Position numbers and translations under genes: made by a program | Assembly: GCF_013337685.1 (NCBI RefSeq) | Contig: NZ_SUQN01000001.1 | Span: 682,001-746,000, forward strand | Length of the DNA stretch: 64,000 nucleotides | Origin: Citrobacter gillenii | Lineage (GTDB): Bacteria > Pseudomonadota > Gammaproteobacteria > Enterobacterales > Enterobacteriaceae | Direction: 5' to 3' | Shown here: positions 9,419 to 19,399 of the stretch, one piece after another | Layout: each line of letters begins with the position of its first letter | Position numbering within the stretch: the stretch's first letter is position 1 | Notes under the pieces: model-generated | Told to the model about the DNA's origin: nothing | What the model saw: the letters and a program-made list of their open reading frames with translations, nothing else | Databases searched by the model: none

Positions 9419-9761
9419 ATAGCAATATTTTGCTATTGCCGATTTTTGATATCGTATTGTATGTCCGTCATTATAAAATGAAAAATAAGGATAGAAGACA
9501 ATAAATTGTCATAGCGCAACAAAGTAATAGTGTCTGAAGGATAAACTGCACCAGTTTTTATTTTTGTGATGAGATACAGTGTCTGTGTGAATGACTTTCT
9601 TTATTATTAATTGAAGCTTTCATACGGAATGCAAACTTAAGAATAAGCTGAATGACGCCATAACATTGGCTGAATGAGCGTAAAAGATATTTAAATGAAT
9701 TTTTGTCATGAGGTGTGTTAATTCATCTCATGCCTGGAGCTTAATAGAATTTGCTCCTGAG
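9419..9761 (+). promoter_or_regulatory. cob operon promoter region
   Basis: A 343-base AT-rich, non-coding interval between pocR and the cob riboswitch. By Salmonella analogy it holds the cob promoter with PocR binding sites and sites for global regulators. It starts with an inverted repeat (AATAGCAA at 9418-9425, TTGCTATT at 9430-9437) that may help end the pocR transcript. I cannot single out a promoter by eye with confidence. Confidence 0.5.
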
Positions 9762-9913
9762 CTGACAGGTTTACCACGTTTGTGGTAGGGAAGGGGGTGA
9801 GAATCCCCCGCAGCCCCCGCTGCTGTGATGCTGACGACCCCGTATAGACCACTGATCGCGAGATTGGGAAGGACGGGTGAGAATGACGCTAAGCCAGAAG
9901 ACCTGCCTGTCAG
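9762..9913 (+). ncRNA. Adenosylcobalamin riboswitch aptamer (cbiA leader)
   Basis: The hallmark pieces of the AdoCbl riboswitch appear in order. They are a perfect 8-base closing stem P1 (CTGACAGG at 9762-9769 with CCTGTCAG at 9906-9913), the GGGTGAGAATCCCCC core, the GCAGCCCCCGCTGCTGTGATG and GACGACCCC segments, a second GGGTGAGAATGACGC, and the B12 box GCCAGAAGACCTGCC (about 9893-9907). It sits about 100 bases before cbiA. By knowledge of this class, cofactor binding blocks translation of cbiA and lowers expression of the whole cob operon. Confidence 0.96.
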
Positions 9914-9992
9914 TGACTACCAACAACTTCGGTGGGAAGTGGGTTGCTCAGATGCATACAGTCGAAAGACTGGGTATCTCTACACCCCTACC

Positions 9993-10012
9993 ACCCTGAA
10001 CAGGATCAGGGT
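9993..10012 (+). promoter_or_regulatory. RBS-sequestering hairpin of cbiA
   Basis: A perfect 7-base-pair hairpin (ACCCTGA at 9993-9999 with TCAGGGT at 10006-10012, loop ACAGGA). It ends at the base before the cbiA ATG and holds the AGGA ribosome-binding bases in its loop. In the Salmonella cbiA leader such a hairpin is the expression platform of the riboswitch: ligand-bound aptamer stabilises it and blocks ribosome entry. The assignment here rests on the visible pairing plus that precedent. Confidence 0.85.
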
Positions 10013-11392
10013 ATGGCGGCCAATTTTCGCGCGTTTGTTCTTGCAGGTACCGGAAGCGGCTGTGGTAAAACCACGGTAACGCTGGGCTTGTTGAGTCTGC
10101 TGAAAAAACGCGGTTTGCGCGTCCAGCCTTGCAAAGTCGGTCCTGATTATCTGGATACCGGCTGGCATACCGCCGTATCCGGCACAGCCTCCCGCAATCT
10201 TGATAGCTTCATGCTCCCCACTTCCACGCTGAACGCCTTATTTTGCGAACATATGCAGCATGCGGATATCGCCGTCATCGAAGGCGTTATGGGGTTGTAT
10301 GACGGTTATGGTACGGACCCCAATTACTGCAGTTCCGCCGCGATGGCGAAGCAGTTGGGCTGTCCGGTCATTTTGCTGGTGGACGGTAAAGCCGTCTCAA
10401 CATCAATTGCCGCCACGGTGATGGGATTCCAGCATTTTGATCCAACGCTGAATATTGCTGGCGTGATTGTTAACCGGGTAAACAGCGAAACGCATTACCA
10501 GCTACTTAAAGTCGCCATCGAACGCTACTGTTCGATACCGGTATTGGGCTATGTTCCCCGCGTGGATGGCGTGGCGCTCCCTGAGCGTCATCTGGGACTG
10601 GTGACCGCGCGGGAATCAATCGTCAATCAGTTGCCGTGGCAGGAATTTGCTACAACGCTTGAGCAAACGTTAGATATCGACGCGCTGCTGGCCTTAAGCC
10701 AGTTAGACACCCCACCGGTGGGCGAATGGCCCGCGCTTCCTGCCGCCGATGCCGGAGCTGGACTGACGCTTGCCATTGCTGATGACGAAGCATTCAACTT
10801 CTACTATCCGGATAACATTACGCTACTGGCGCGCACGGGCCTCAATATTGTCCGTTTCAGCCCGCTACACGACAGCCGTCTCCCTGATTGCCAGATGATC
10901 TGGCTAGGGGGCGGATACCCTGAGCTGCACGCAGCCGGGCTTGCCCGAAATTCCACCATGCTGGCGCAACTGCGTGCGGCTCATCAGCGCGGTGTGGCGA
11001 TTTACGCGGAGTGCGGTGGTCTGATGTACCTGGGGAGTTCGCTGGAAGACAGCAACGGCGATATCTGGCCGATGGCGGATATTATTCCCGGTCACAGCAA
11101 AATGGGCAAACGTCTGACCCGATTTGGCTATTGTGAAGCGCAGGCCGAACAACAAACCTTACTCGCTGCGCCCGGTGACGTGCTGCGCGGACATGAATTT
11201 CACTATTCCGATTTTACCCCTCAAACCCAGGCCGTGATGAGCTGTCGCAAAGTTCGCGATGGCGAAACGTTACAGGCGTGGTCTGGCGGTTGGCAGGTTG
11301 GCAATGCGTTTGCCAGCTACCTGCACGTTCATTTTGCTCAGCGTCCTGAGATGCTTAATCACTGGCTGGACGCCGCGAGGAGCGTGAAATGA
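10013..11392 (+). CDS. cbiA: CbiA, cobyrinate a,c-diamide synthase
   Basis: A 459-residue ATP- and glutamine-dependent amidase that amidates the a and c side chains of cobyrinate. The N-terminal synthetase domain has a P-loop (GTGSGCGKTT, residues 12-21). The C-terminal class I glutamine amidotransferase-like domain has the nucleophile in YAECGGLMYLG. The open frame extends back to 9932 through the riboswitch, but the ATG at 10013 lies next to the RBS hairpin and gives the family N-terminus MAANFRAF. It is the first gene of the cob operon and overlaps cbiB by 4 bases. Confidence 0.96.
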   Translation: MAANFRAFVLAGTGSGCGKTTVTLGLLSLLKKRGLRVQPCKVGPDYLDTGWHTAVSGTASRNLDSFMLPTSTLNALFCEHMQHADIAVIEGVMGLYDGYGTDPNYCSSAAMAKQLGCPVILLVDGKAVSTSIAATVMGFQHFDPTLNIAGVIVNRVNSETHYQLLKVAIERYCSIPVLGYVPRVDGVALPERHLGLVTARESIVNQLPWQEFATTLEQTLDIDALLALSQLDTPPVGEWPALPAADAGAGLTLAIADDEAFNFYYPDNITLLARTGLNIVRFSPLHDSRLPDCQMIWLGGGYPELHAAGLARNSTMLAQLRAAHQRGVAIYAECGGLMYLGSSLEDSNGDIWPMADIIPGHSKMGKRLTRFGYCEAQAEQQTLLAAPGDVLRGHEFHYSDFTPQTQAVMSCRKVRDGETLQAWSGGWQVGNAFASYLHVHFAQRPEMLNHWLDAARSVK

Positions 11393-12348
11393 CACTGCTC
11401 GCGTGGTGTGTCGCCTGGCTGCTTGATTTTATCATTGGCGATCCGCAGAGCTGGCCGCATCCGGTACGTTGGATTGGCAATCTCATTACCGCTGTGCAGC
11501 GCCTGGTGCGCCGCTACTGCCATAGCGATGGCATGCTGCGTATCGGTGGCGCAGTGCTGTGGGTTGTGGTGGTCGGCGTGACCTGGGGCGTTTCATGGGG
11601 CGTACTGGCGCTGGCGCAATCGCTTCATCCGTGGCTAGGGTGGGGCGTCGAGGTGTGGATGATCTTTACCGTGTTGGCTGGCCGCTGCCTGGCGAATGCC
11701 GCACGAGATGTCGAACGTCCACTGCGTGCCAATAATCTCACAGAAAGTCGGGAAAAACTCTCCTGGATTGTGGGGCGTGACACCTCACAATTACAGCCGA
11801 AACAGATCAATCGCGCGGTGGTGGAAACCATCGCTGAAAACACCGTGGACGGCATCATTGCACCGCTGTTCTTCCTGTTTCTCGGCGGTGCCCCGTTGGC
11901 GATGGCCTACAAAGCGGTGAACACCCTGGACTCCATGGTTGGCTATAAAAATGAAAAGTACCGTGCTATCGGGATGGTCAGTGCGCGACTGGATGATGTC
12001 GCGAATTTGATTCCTGCCCGACTGGGGTGGCTGTTGCTCGGGTGCGCTGCATTTTTATGCCGTAAAGACGGCTTCGGTGCATTACACATTGGTTGGCGCG
12101 ATCGCTACAACCACAGCAGTCCAAACTGTGCCTGGTCCGAGGGGGCCGTTGCCGGGGCATTAGGCATTCGACTGGGTGGTCCTAACGACTACTTTGGCGA
12201 GCGCGTTGAGAAACCGTGGATCGGTGATGCACAACGAGACATTTCAGTAGACGACATTTCCCAAACGATACGATTGATGTGGGTAGCATCGACCCTGGCT
12301 CTGGCGCTATTTATTGCGCTGCGGTGGCTGTTGGTCGGTGTGGCCTGA
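11389..12348 (+). CDS. cbiB: CbiB, adenosylcobinamide-phosphate synthase
   Basis: A 319-residue membrane protein with several hydrophobic segments. By family it attaches aminopropanol phosphate (made by CobD, not in this window) to adenosylcobyric acid. Conserved CbiB segments seen are FIIGDPQSWPHPVRWIG near the N-terminus and ETIAENTVDGIIAPLF in the middle. The start overlaps the cbiA stop as ATGA (4 bases), suggesting translational coupling. Confidence 0.95.
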   Translation: MTLLAWCVAWLLDFIIGDPQSWPHPVRWIGNLITAVQRLVRRYCHSDGMLRIGGAVLWVVVVGVTWGVSWGVLALAQSLHPWLGWGVEVWMIFTVLAGRCLANAARDVERPLRANNLTESREKLSWIVGRDTSQLQPKQINRAVVETIAENTVDGIIAPLFFLFLGGAPLAMAYKAVNTLDSMVGYKNEKYRAIGMVSARLDDVANLIPARLGWLLLGCAAFLCRKDGFGALHIGWRDRYNHSSPNCAWSEGAVAGALGIRLGGPNDYFGERVEKPWIGDAQRDISVDDISQTIRLMWVASTLALALFIALRWLLVGVA

Positions 12349-12358
12349 GGACAAAACA

Positions 12359-12991
12359 ATGCAATACATTCAGCAACCCCAGGCGATTGAAGCCAAAAGT
12401 TTCGACATCATTGGCGACATTATTCGTGAAACCCGCCCGGACTATCAGTTTGCCAGCCCATTACATGAGGCCATCATCAAGCGGGTGATCCACACCACCG
12501 CTGACTTCGACTGGCTGGACATTTTGTGGTTTTCCGATGATGTACTGGCGCAGTTTTGCGCCGCGTTAAACCGATCAAGCGTGATTTATACCGATACTAC
12601 GATGGCCCTTTCCGGGATCAACAAAACGTTGCTGGCAAAATTCGGCGGAGAATGCCGCTGTTACATCAGCGACCCGCGTGTGGTGCGCGCCGCAAAAGAA
12701 CAGGGTATCACTCGTTCGATGGCCGCCGTCGACATTGCGGTTCAGGAAGAGGGCGAAAAGCTGTTTGTCTTTGGCAATGCGCCGACGGCGCTGTTCCGCC
12801 TGATGGAACACGATGTTGCCGTGAGCGGCGTGGTCGGTGTGCCGGTAGGGTTTGTCGGCGCGGAGGAGTCGAAAGATGCGCTGACGAAAAGTCATCTGCC
12901 TGCCATAGCTGCCCTGGGCCGCAAAGGCGGAAGCAACGTCGCCGCCGCTATCGTCAACGCGATGCTCTACCACATGCAGGGGGCGCGATGA
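12359..12991 (+). CDS. cbiC: CbiC, precorrin-8X methylmutase
   Basis: A 210-residue cobalt-precorrin-8 methylmutase. It moves the methyl group from C-11 to C-12, giving cobyrinate. The start at [15 protein letters not shown] matches the family; a longer open frame back to 12314 overlaps cbiB and is not used. It lies 10 bases after cbiB and overlaps cbiD by ATGA. The substrate-binding histidine expected in the TTADFDW to SDVAL region cannot be pinned down by eye, but length and overall sequence are typical. Confidence 0.95.
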   Translation: MQYIQQPQAIEAKSFDIIGDIIRETRPDYQFASPLHEAIIKRVIHTTADFDWLDILWFSDDVLAQFCAALNRSSVIYTDTTMALSGINKTLLAKFGGECRCYISDPRVVRAAKEQGITRSMAAVDIAVQEEGEKLFVFGNAPTALFRLMEHDVAVSGVVGVPVGFVGAEESKDALTKSHLPAIAALGRKGGSNVAAAIVNAMLYHMQGAR

Positions 12992-14136
12992 GCGACCAAC
13001 CCTTTGACGCACCGGTATGGCACAACGGTAAAGCGCTGCGCAAAGGGTACACCACCGGATCGTGTGCGACGGCAGCAGCCAAAGTCGCTGCATTGATGGT
13101 ATTGCGTCAGCATTTGATCCATCAAGTATCCATAGTCACTCCGTCCGGGGTCACGCTATGCCTGAACGTTGAGTCGCCGCACATTGAAGGGCTGCAGGCG
13201 ATTGCCGCTATTCGTAAAGACGGCGGCGATGATGTGGACGCCACCCACGGGATGCTGATTTTTGCTCGTGTGACGCTAGACGACAGCGGCGAAATAGCGC
13301 TGCAGGGCGGCGAAGGTGTCGGCACGGTCACCCGCAAAGGAATTGGCCTACCGGTAGGCAGTTCGGCAATCAATCGCACGCCGCGTCAGACTATTGAGTC
13401 AGCGGTTCGCGAGGCGATCGGCCCAAATCGTGGGGCACAGATTGAAATTTTTGCCCCGGAAGGTGAAGAGCGGGCGCAGAAAACCTACAACTCGCGTCTG
13501 GGTATTCTGGGCGGCATTTCCATTATCGGCACCACCGGCATTGTTACGCCCATGTCGGAAGAGAGCTGGAAGCGTTCACTGTCGCTGGAGTTGGAAATCA
13601 AACGTGCGGCGGGACTAGAGCGTGTGGTGCTGGTGCCGGGTAACCATGGCGAACGTTTTGTCCGCGAACAGATGGGGATTGACACGCAGGTGGTGGTCAC
13701 CATGAGCAACTTTGTCGGCTACATGATTGAAGAGGCCGTCCGCCTTGGGTTCAAACAAATCGTTCTCGTCGGACATCCGGGCAAGCTCATCAAAATTGCA
13801 GCGGGTATTTTCCATACCCACAGCCATATTGCCGACGCGCGTATGGAAACTCTGGTCGCCCACCTGGCGCTGCTCGGTGCGCCGCTGGAATTACTGACGT
13901 TGGTCAGCGACTGCGATACCACCGAAGCCGCGATGGAGCACATCGATGCCTACGGTTTTCAGCATATTTACGATCATCTGGCTAAACGTATCTGCATGCG
14001 TGTCCTGCAGACCTTGCGTTTTACCAAAAATCCGCCGACCTGCGACGCCATCATGTTCTCTTTTGATAACCAGATCCTCGGCAGCAACCGCCCGGTCACA
14101 GAGATTGCGCAGGAGATGACATGCTTACCGTTGTAG
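12988..14136 (+). CDS. cbiD: CbiD, cobalt-precorrin-5B C1-methyltransferase
   Basis: A 382-residue enzyme that methylates C-1 in the anaerobic corrin pathway. The family signature [18 protein letters not shown] is at residues 15-32. A much longer open frame begins at 12556 but its first 144 codons run through cbiC in another frame, so the ATGA-overlapping start at 12988 is used. CbiD is specific to the anaerobic (early cobalt insertion) route, in agreement with cbiK in the same operon. Confidence 0.95.
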   Translation: MSDQPFDAPVWHNGKALRKGYTTGSCATAAAKVAALMVLRQHLIHQVSIVTPSGVTLCLNVESPHIEGLQAIAAIRKDGGDDVDATHGMLIFARVTLDDSGEIALQGGEGVGTVTRKGIGLPVGSSAINRTPRQTIESAVREAIGPNRGAQIEIFAPEGEERAQKTYNSRLGILGGISIIGTTGIVTPMSEESWKRSLSLELEIKRAAGLERVVLVPGNHGERFVREQMGIDTQVVVTMSNFVGYMIEEAVRLGFKQIVLVGHPGKLIKIAAGIFHTHSHIADARMETLVAHLALLGAPLELLTLVSDCDTTEAAMEHIDAYGFQHIYDHLAKRICMRVLQTLRFTKNPPTCDAIMFSFDNQILGSNRPVTEIAQEMTCLPL

Positions 14137-14726
14137 GGATGGGACCCGCGGGGTTGCATTTGATGACGCCCGCAGCACGCGAGTCTGTCGCCACGGCGGA
14201 TGTGCTGGTCGGTGGTAAACGGCATTTGCAGCAGTTCCCGGATTTTACCGGCGAGCGGTTTGCCCTTGGCGCCAATATCCCGGAGTTATTAACCTGGATT
14301 GGCGAGCATCAGGGGAAGCATGTAGTGGTACTGGCCTCTGGCGATCCGTTGTTCTACGGCATTGGCACCCGGATGGTGGCGCATTTTGGCATTGAACATG
14401 TGCGCATTATTCCTGGCATCAGTGCGGTGCAATATCTGTGCGCGCAGTCCGGTATTGATATGAACGACATGTGGCTGACCAGTAGCCACGGCCGTAGCGT
14501 CTGTTTCGATGAACTGGCACGACATAACAAGGTGGCGATGGTCACGGATGCCCTGTGCGGTCCGCGCGAAATTGCACATCAGCTTATTGCCCGTGGTAAG
14601 GGGCATCGCTGGATGGTGATTGGCGAAAACCTGGCAATGGAAAATGAACGCATCCACTGCCTGCCGCTCAGTGAAATTAATGCCGACTATGACATGAATG
14701 CAGTGGTGATCCTCGATGAAAGATGA
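14121..14726 (+). CDS. cbiE: CbiE, cobalt-precorrin-7 C5-methyltransferase
   Basis: A 201-residue SAM-dependent tetrapyrrole methylase. It starts [11 protein letters not shown] and has the [13 protein letters not shown] motif and the [13 protein letters not shown] segment of this superfamily. It methylates C-5 and acts with CbiT, which follows with an 11-base overlap; in many other bacteria the two are fused as CobL. It overlaps cbiD by 16 bases. Confidence 0.95.
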   Translation: MLTVVGMGPAGLHLMTPAARESVATADVLVGGKRHLQQFPDFTGERFALGANIPELLTWIGEHQGKHVVVLASGDPLFYGIGTRMVAHFGIEHVRIIPGISAVQYLCAQSGIDMNDMWLTSSHGRSVCFDELARHNKVAMVTDALCGPREIAHQLIARGKGHRWMVIGENLAMENERIHCLPLSEINADYDMNAVVILDER

Positions 14727-15285
14727 GCTTTTTCTGCGTGGAGAGAAGGTGCCGATGACCAAAGAAGCGGTACGTGCACTTGCCCTCTCAAAACTTGAAT
14801 TACACCGTGCCACGCACCTGATTGATATTGGCGCAGGAACCGGCAGCGTGTCGATAGAAGCGGCGTTGCAATATCCATCGCTACGCGTGACGGCGATTGA
14901 GCGTAACCCGGCGGCACTCAGACTGCTGGACGAGAATCGCCAGCACTTTGCCTGCGCCAACGTTGATATTTATCCCGGTATCGCGCCGATGACCATCGCG
15001 GAAAAAGCTGATGCCATCTTTATGGGCGGCAGTGGTGGTCACTTGACCGACCTGATCGACTGGTCGATGCGCCAACTGCATCCCGCCGGACGGCTGGTAA
15101 TGACCTTCATTCTTCAGGAAAACCTGAATACCGCGCTGGCGCATCTGGAGCACCTTGGCGTGCAGGGTGTGGACTGCCTGCAAATGCAGGTGTCATCGCT
15201 GACCACGCTTGGCAGTGGCCACTATTTCAAACCGAATAATCCCGTTTTTGTTATCGCCTGTCAGAAGGAAGGAAACCATGTCTGA
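14716..15285 (+). CDS. cbiT: CbiT, cobalt-precorrin-6B C15-methyltransferase (decarboxylating)
   Basis: A 189-residue Rossmann-fold SAM methyltransferase. Its SAM loop [14 protein letters not shown] is near residue 36 and FMGGSGGHL near 98. It methylates C-15 and removes the C-12 acetate carboxyl. Unlike its neighbours CbiE, F, H and L it is not of the tetrapyrrole methylase fold. It overlaps cbiE by 11 bases and cbiF by 8. Confidence 0.95.
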   Translation: MKDELFLRGEKVPMTKEAVRALALSKLELHRATHLIDIGAGTGSVSIEAALQYPSLRVTAIERNPAALRLLDENRQHFACANVDIYPGIAPMTIAEKADAIFMGGSGGHLTDLIDWSMRQLHPAGRLVMTFILQENLNTALAHLEHLGVQGVDCLQMQVSSLTTLGSGHYFKPNNPVFVIACQKEGNHV

Positions 15286-16051
15286 GATATTTGATCCCCG
15301 TAGTGTGTGGTTTGTTGGCGCTGGTCCTGGCGATCGCGAGCTGATTACCCTCAAAGGTTACCGGTTGCTGCAGCAAGCGCAGGTGGTTATCTATGCCGGA
15401 TCGCTGATTAACACCGAACTGCTGGAATATTGCCCACCTGACGCTGAGTGTCACGACAGCGCCGAACTGCATCTGGAACAGATCCTCGACCTGATGGAAG
15501 CCGGTGTAAAAGCGGGTAAAACGGTTGTGCGTCTGCAAACCGGCGACGTCTCGCTGTACGGCTCGGTCCGCGAGCAGGGTGAAGAGCTGACCAAACGCGG
15601 GATTGAATGGCAGGTGGTGCCTGGCGTCAGCGCGTTCCTCGGGGCAGCGGCAGAACTCGGCGTCGAGTACACGGTACCTGAAGTGTCGCAGAGTCTGATC
15701 ATTACCCGTCTTGAAGGTCGTACGCCGGTACCGGAGCGCGAACAACTGGAGGCGTTTGCCAGTCACCAGACGTCGATGGCGATTTATCTTTCCGTCCAGC
15801 GTATCCATCGGGTGGCTGAGCGTCTGATTGAAGGCGGTTATCCGGCGACCACGCCAGTGGCGGTCATCTATAAAGCCACCTGGCCTGAAAGCCAGACCGT
15901 ACGTGGCACCCTTGAGGATATTGGCGACAAAGTGCGCGATGCGGGGATCCGCAAAACGGCGCTTATTCTGGTCGGCAACTTCCTGGGCACGGAGTATCAC
16001 TACTCCAAACTCTATGCGGCGGACTTTAGCCATGAATACCGTAAAGCCTGA
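15278..16051 (+). CDS. cbiF: CbiF, cobalt-precorrin-4 C11-methyltransferase
   Basis: A 257-residue SAM-dependent tetrapyrrole methylase with the [13 protein letters not shown] and [13 protein letters not shown] motifs. It methylates C-11 of cobalt-precorrin-4. The open frame extends to 15209 inside cbiT; the ATG at 15278 ([12 protein letters not shown]) has an AAGGAA ribosome site and matches the known length. A 312-residue antisense frame covers this gene and is a codon-bias shadow. Confidence 0.95.
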   Translation: MSEIFDPRSVWFVGAGPGDRELITLKGYRLLQQAQVVIYAGSLINTELLEYCPPDAECHDSAELHLEQILDLMEAGVKAGKTVVRLQTGDVSLYGSVREQGEELTKRGIEWQVVPGVSAFLGAAAELGVEYTVPEVSQSLIITRLEGRTPVPEREQLEAFASHQTSMAIYLSVQRIHRVAERLIEGGYPATTPVAVIYKATWPESQTVRGTLEDIGDKVRDAGIRKTALILVGNFLGTEYHYSKLYAADFSHEYRKA

Positions 16052-17087
16052 GTCTATCGCGTTGTTCTGCCTGACGCCCGGCGGTGTTTTGCTGGCGAAG
16101 CGTCTGGCGGCAATGCTACCGGTGACCTGTTTCACCAGTGAAAAATTGCTGGAGGAGGGATTTCTTCCCTTCGAAAACGGGTTTGCCAATGCGGCCCGCG
16201 ATGCGTTTGCGAACTATTCGGCGCTGATTTTTATCGGCGCGACCGGTATTGCGGTACGTGTGCTGGCCCCGCTGGTTAACGACAAGTTTTGTGACCCGGC
16301 GGTGGTCGTGATCGATGAGCGTGCGCAGCATGTCATCAGCCTGCTGTCGGGCCATGCGGGGGGCGCTAACACGTTGGCGCGCTACCTGGCGGGCATGCTG
16401 GGTGCGGATCCGGTGATCACCACGGCGACGGATGTGAATGACATGGCGGCCCTTGATACGCTGGCGTTTCAACTGAATGCGCGAATGACCGACTTCCGTT
16501 CGGTGGTAAAAATCGTTAATCAGATGCTGGTCAGCAACAAGCGGGTTGGCCTGTGGTGGGACGACGAACTGGCGCAGGACGTCAGTCATTGCGATCGTCG
16601 TGGTTTCATCACGGTGACTGACCTGAACCAACTCCCTGAACTCGATGCGCTGATTTGCATCACCTTGCGGACCGATCTCCCCGAGTTGCCCCTTCCGCAC
16701 TGGAAGTTGGTGCCACAGCGGGTTGTCGCCGGGATTGGCTGTCGTCGCGATACGCCGTTCCCGCTGTTAGCTGAACTGCTTTCCCGCCAACTTGAAGCCC
16801 AACGGCTCGATCCGTTGGCACTAAAAGCCATCGGCAGCATTACGCTGAAAAAAGATGAACAGGGGCTTATCCAACTGGCTTCCTGCTGTCGCGTACCTTT
16901 CGAAACCTTTACTGCTGACGCGCTGCGTGAGCATGAACACCGTTTTCCTGCCTCATCGTTTGTGCGTAAAACGGTCGGGACGGGGAGCGTCTCCGGTCCT
17001 GCAGCCTGGCTGCTGAGCCATGGACAACTGTTAGGCGAGACCCTGCGTGAACAGGGTGTCACTATTACTTTGGGAGTTTCACACTGA
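16032..17087 (+). CDS. cbiG: CbiG, cobalt-precorrin-5A hydrolase
   Basis: A 351-residue enzyme that opens the delta-lactone of cobalt-precorrin-5A, releasing acetaldehyde, the step that defines the anaerobic ring contraction. It starts [20 protein letters not shown] and has the family segment [17 protein letters not shown]. The GCRRDTPF segment opens the C-terminal domain. It overlaps the end of cbiF by 20 bases, and its stop overlaps the cbiH start as TGATG. Confidence 0.95.
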   Translation: MNTVKPESIALFCLTPGGVLLAKRLAAMLPVTCFTSEKLLEEGFLPFENGFANAARDAFANYSALIFIGATGIAVRVLAPLVNDKFCDPAVVVIDERAQHVISLLSGHAGGANTLARYLAGMLGADPVITTATDVNDMAALDTLAFQLNARMTDFRSVVKIVNQMLVSNKRVGLWWDDELAQDVSHCDRRGFITVTDLNQLPELDALICITLRTDLPELPLPHWKLVPQRVVAGIGCRRDTPFPLLAELLSRQLEAQRLDPLALKAIGSITLKKDEQGLIQLASCCRVPFETFTADALREHEHRFPASSFVRKTVGTGSVSGPAAWLLSHGQLLGETLREQGVTITLGVSH

Positions 17088-17812
17088 TGTTAACCGTAAT
17101 TGGAATTGGTCCTGGCTCGCAGGCAATGATGACCATGGAAGCCGTTGAAGCACTGAAAGCGGCAGAAATTATCGTGGGTTACAAAACCTACACCCACCTG
17201 GTAAAAGCCTTCACCGGCGATAAGCAGGTGATCAAAACCGGGATGTGCAAAGAGATAGAACGCTGCCAGGCGGCGATTGAGCTAGCGCAGGCCGGTCATA
17301 ACGTGGCGCTAATCAGCAGCGGCGATGCCGGAATTTACGGCATGGCCGGGCTGGTGCTTGAGCTGGTCAGCAAGCAGAAGCTGGATGTTGAGGTCAAGCT
17401 GATCCCGGGGATGACTGCCAGTATTGCCGCGGCCTCTTTGCTCGGTGCTCCGCTGATGCACGACTTCTGCCATATCAGTTTAAGCGACCTGTTAACACCG
17501 TGGCCGGTGATTGAAAAACGCATTGTGGCTGCGGGCGAAGCTGACTTCGTTATTTGTTTCTATAACCCGCGCAGCCGTGGCCGCGAAGGGCATCTGGCAC
17601 GTGCTTTTGAGCTGCTTTCTGCCAGCAAAAGTGCACAAACGCCGGTGGGTATCGTGAAGTCAGCCGGACGTAAAAAACAGGAAAAATGGCTGACCACGCT
17701 CGGCGAAATGGACTTTGAACCGGTGGATATGACCAGCCTGGTGATTGTCGGCAACAAAACGACCTACGTTCAGGATGGCCTGATGATCACCCCACGCGGT
17801 TATGTACTGTGA
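17087..17812 (+). CDS. cbiH: CbiH, cobalt-precorrin-3 C17-methyltransferase
   Basis: A 241-residue tetrapyrrole methylase with the start [16 protein letters not shown] and the LISSGDAGIYGMAG motif. It methylates C-17 and drives ring contraction with lactone formation, giving the substrate for CbiG. It is translationally coupled to cbiG (TGATG) and its stop overlaps the GTG start of cbiJ. Confidence 0.95.
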   Translation: MLTVIGIGPGSQAMMTMEAVEALKAAEIIVGYKTYTHLVKAFTGDKQVIKTGMCKEIERCQAAIELAQAGHNVALISSGDAGIYGMAGLVLELVSKQKLDVEVKLIPGMTASIAAASLLGAPLMHDFCHISLSDLLTPWPVIEKRIVAAGEADFVICFYNPRSRGREGHLARAFELLSASKSAQTPVGIVKSAGRKKQEKWLTTLGEMDFEPVDMTSLVIVGNKTTYVQDGLMITPRGYVL

Positions 17813-18594
17813 ATTACGGTGATGTGCTGGTCATGGGCGGTACCAGCGACGCGCGCATGCTGTGCCAGCAACTGGATGCGGCGAACGTGGCTTATACCCT
17901 GTCGGTAGCTACCCCAACGGGGAAACAGCTGGCGGGCGATATTAAAGGTCAGGTGCGCTGCGGACGTCTGGAGCGGGAACACATGGTTGCCTGGCTGCAG
18001 GAAAACCGTACGCGCTGGGTGATTGATGCCTCACATCCGTATGCCGAAGTGGTGAGTCGTAACATCATGAGCGCCTGTGAAGCAGCGGGCGTGCTGCTGA
18101 GCCGCTATCAGCGCCCTGAGCAGTTGAGTGGCTTAACGCATCCGCATCTGTACACCGTGCAGAGTATTCAGCAAGCCTGCGACGTAGCGCGTCGCTTTGG
18201 CGAACGTGTGCTGCTAACCACCGGCAGCAAAGATCTGGCTATCTGGCGCGCGGGGCTGCCGGAAAAAACACTGCTGGCCCGCGTACTGCCGGTGCCTGAC
18301 GTTATCCAGCAATGCGCCGATTTAGGATTTGGCGTTGGCGAAATATTCGCCCTGTGCGGGCCGTTTAGCGCTGAGTTTAATGCCGTGTTTTACCGTCAGT
18401 GTCAGGCTGACGTGGTCATCACCAAAGCATCGGGCGCGGAAGGTGGTTATCAGGAAAAAGTACAACCCTGTCTGGATGCTGGGATCCCCTGCATCGTGAT
18501 TACACGTCCGGCACCGTTGGTGACGGGAGAAGAATTACTGGATAGTCAGGCCGCATTTACGGCGCGTTTAGTGCGCTGGCTGGCTGTGGCTTAA
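17809..18594 (+). CDS. cbiJ: CbiJ, cobalt-precorrin-6A reductase
   Basis: A 261-residue NADH-dependent reductase that reduces the corrin macrocycle at cobalt-precorrin-6A. The start is a GTG overlapping the cbiH stop (GTGA), giving MNYGDVLVMGGTSDARMLC, the expected N-terminus of the family with its nucleotide-binding loop. The C-terminal KASGAEGGYQEKVQPC segment is typical. An in-frame ATG further in would cut into this loop, supporting the GTG start. Confidence 0.94.
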   Translation: MNYGDVLVMGGTSDARMLCQQLDAANVAYTLSVATPTGKQLAGDIKGQVRCGRLEREHMVAWLQENRTRWVIDASHPYAEVVSRNIMSACEAAGVLLSRYQRPEQLSGLTHPHLYTVQSIQQACDVARRFGERVLLTTGSKDLAIWRAGLPEKTLLARVLPVPDVIQQCADLGFGVGEIFALCGPFSAEFNAVFYRQCQADVVITKASGAEGGYQEKVQPCLDAGIPCIVITRPAPLVTGEELLDSQAAFTARLVRWLAVA

Positions 18595-18604
18595 GGAGTT
18601 AGAG

Positions 18605-19399
18605 ATGAAAAAGGCGCTTCTGGTGGTCAGCTTTGGCACCAGCTATCACGACACCTGTGAGAAAAATATTGTGGCCTGTGAACGCGATCTTGCGGCCAGT
18701 TGCCCTGACCGTGACCTGTTTCGGGCATTTACCTCCGGGATGATCATCCGCAAGCTCAAACAGCGCGACGGCATTGACATCGACACGCCGTTGCAGGCCC
18801 TGCAAAAGCTGGCGGAGCAGGGGTATCAGGATGTGGCTATTCAGTCGCTGCACATCATTAACGGTGACGAGTACGAAAAAATAGTTCGTGAAGTACAAAG
18901 TATGCGCCCGCTGTTTGCCCGCCTGACGCTGGGGGTTCCCCTGCTGAGTAGCCATGATGATTACGCGCAACTGATGCTGGCGCTGCAGCAGCAGATGCCG
19001 TCGCTTGGTGAGCGCGAAAAAGTGGTGTTTATGGGGCACGGGGCCAGCCATCACGCCTTTGCCGCTTATGCCTGCCTCGATCACATGATGACCGCGCAGG
19101 GTTTCCCGGCGCGAGTTGGTGCGGTAGAGAGCTACCCGGAAGTGGATATTCTTATCGACAGCTTAGGTCGCGAAGGGATAACTGCGGTGCATCTTATGCC
19201 ATTAATGCTGGTTGCGGGTGACCACGCTATCAACGATATGGCCTCCGACGAAGACGACTCGTGGAAAACATTATTTAACGCGGCAGGCATTCCGGCCACG
19301 CCATGGCTGAGTGGTCTGGGTGAAAATCCGGCGGTACGCGCCATGTTCGTGGCACATTTACAGCAGGCGCTGAGCGTGGCGCTGGAGGAAGCAGCATGA
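18605..19399 (+). CDS. cbiK: CbiK, anaerobic cobaltochelatase
   Basis: A 264-residue ATP-independent class II chelatase that inserts cobalt into sirohydrochlorin early in the anaerobic route. The three metal-site residues known from Salmonella CbiK are all present at the same numbers: H145 (in FMGHGASHH), E175 (in AVESYPEV) and H207 (in AGDHAIND). The ribosome site is AAGGAG. It starts 10 bases after cbiJ, one of the few places in this operon without an overlap. Confidence 0.96.
   Translation: MKKALLVVSFGTSYHDTCEKNIVACERDLAASCPDRDLFRAFTSGMIIRKLKQRDGIDIDTPLQALQKLAEQGYQDVAIQSLHIINGDEYEKIVREVQSMRPLFARLTLGVPLLSSHDDYAQLMLALQQQMPSLGEREKVVFMGHGASHHAFAAYACLDHMMTAQGFPARVGAVESYPEVDILIDSLGREGITAVHLMPLMLVAGDHAINDMASDEDDSWKTLFNAAGIPATPWLSGLGENPAVRAMFVAHLQQALSVALEEAA

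Noticed and set aside
9825..10079. A possible 84-residue leader peptide across the cob leader.
   Set aside because: It crosses the riboswitch core and the RBS hairpin and overlaps cbiA; conservation here is explained by RNA structure.
12556..12987. An open frame that would extend cbiD upstream by 144 codons.
   Set aside because: It runs through cbiC in another frame; the ATGA overlap at 12988 gives the family N-terminus and length.
15251..16189. A 312-codon antisense open frame over cbiF and cbiG.
   Set aside because: It mirrors strong codon bias of the sense genes, has Arg/His/Gln-rich composition typical of shadows, and no ribosome site or family features.
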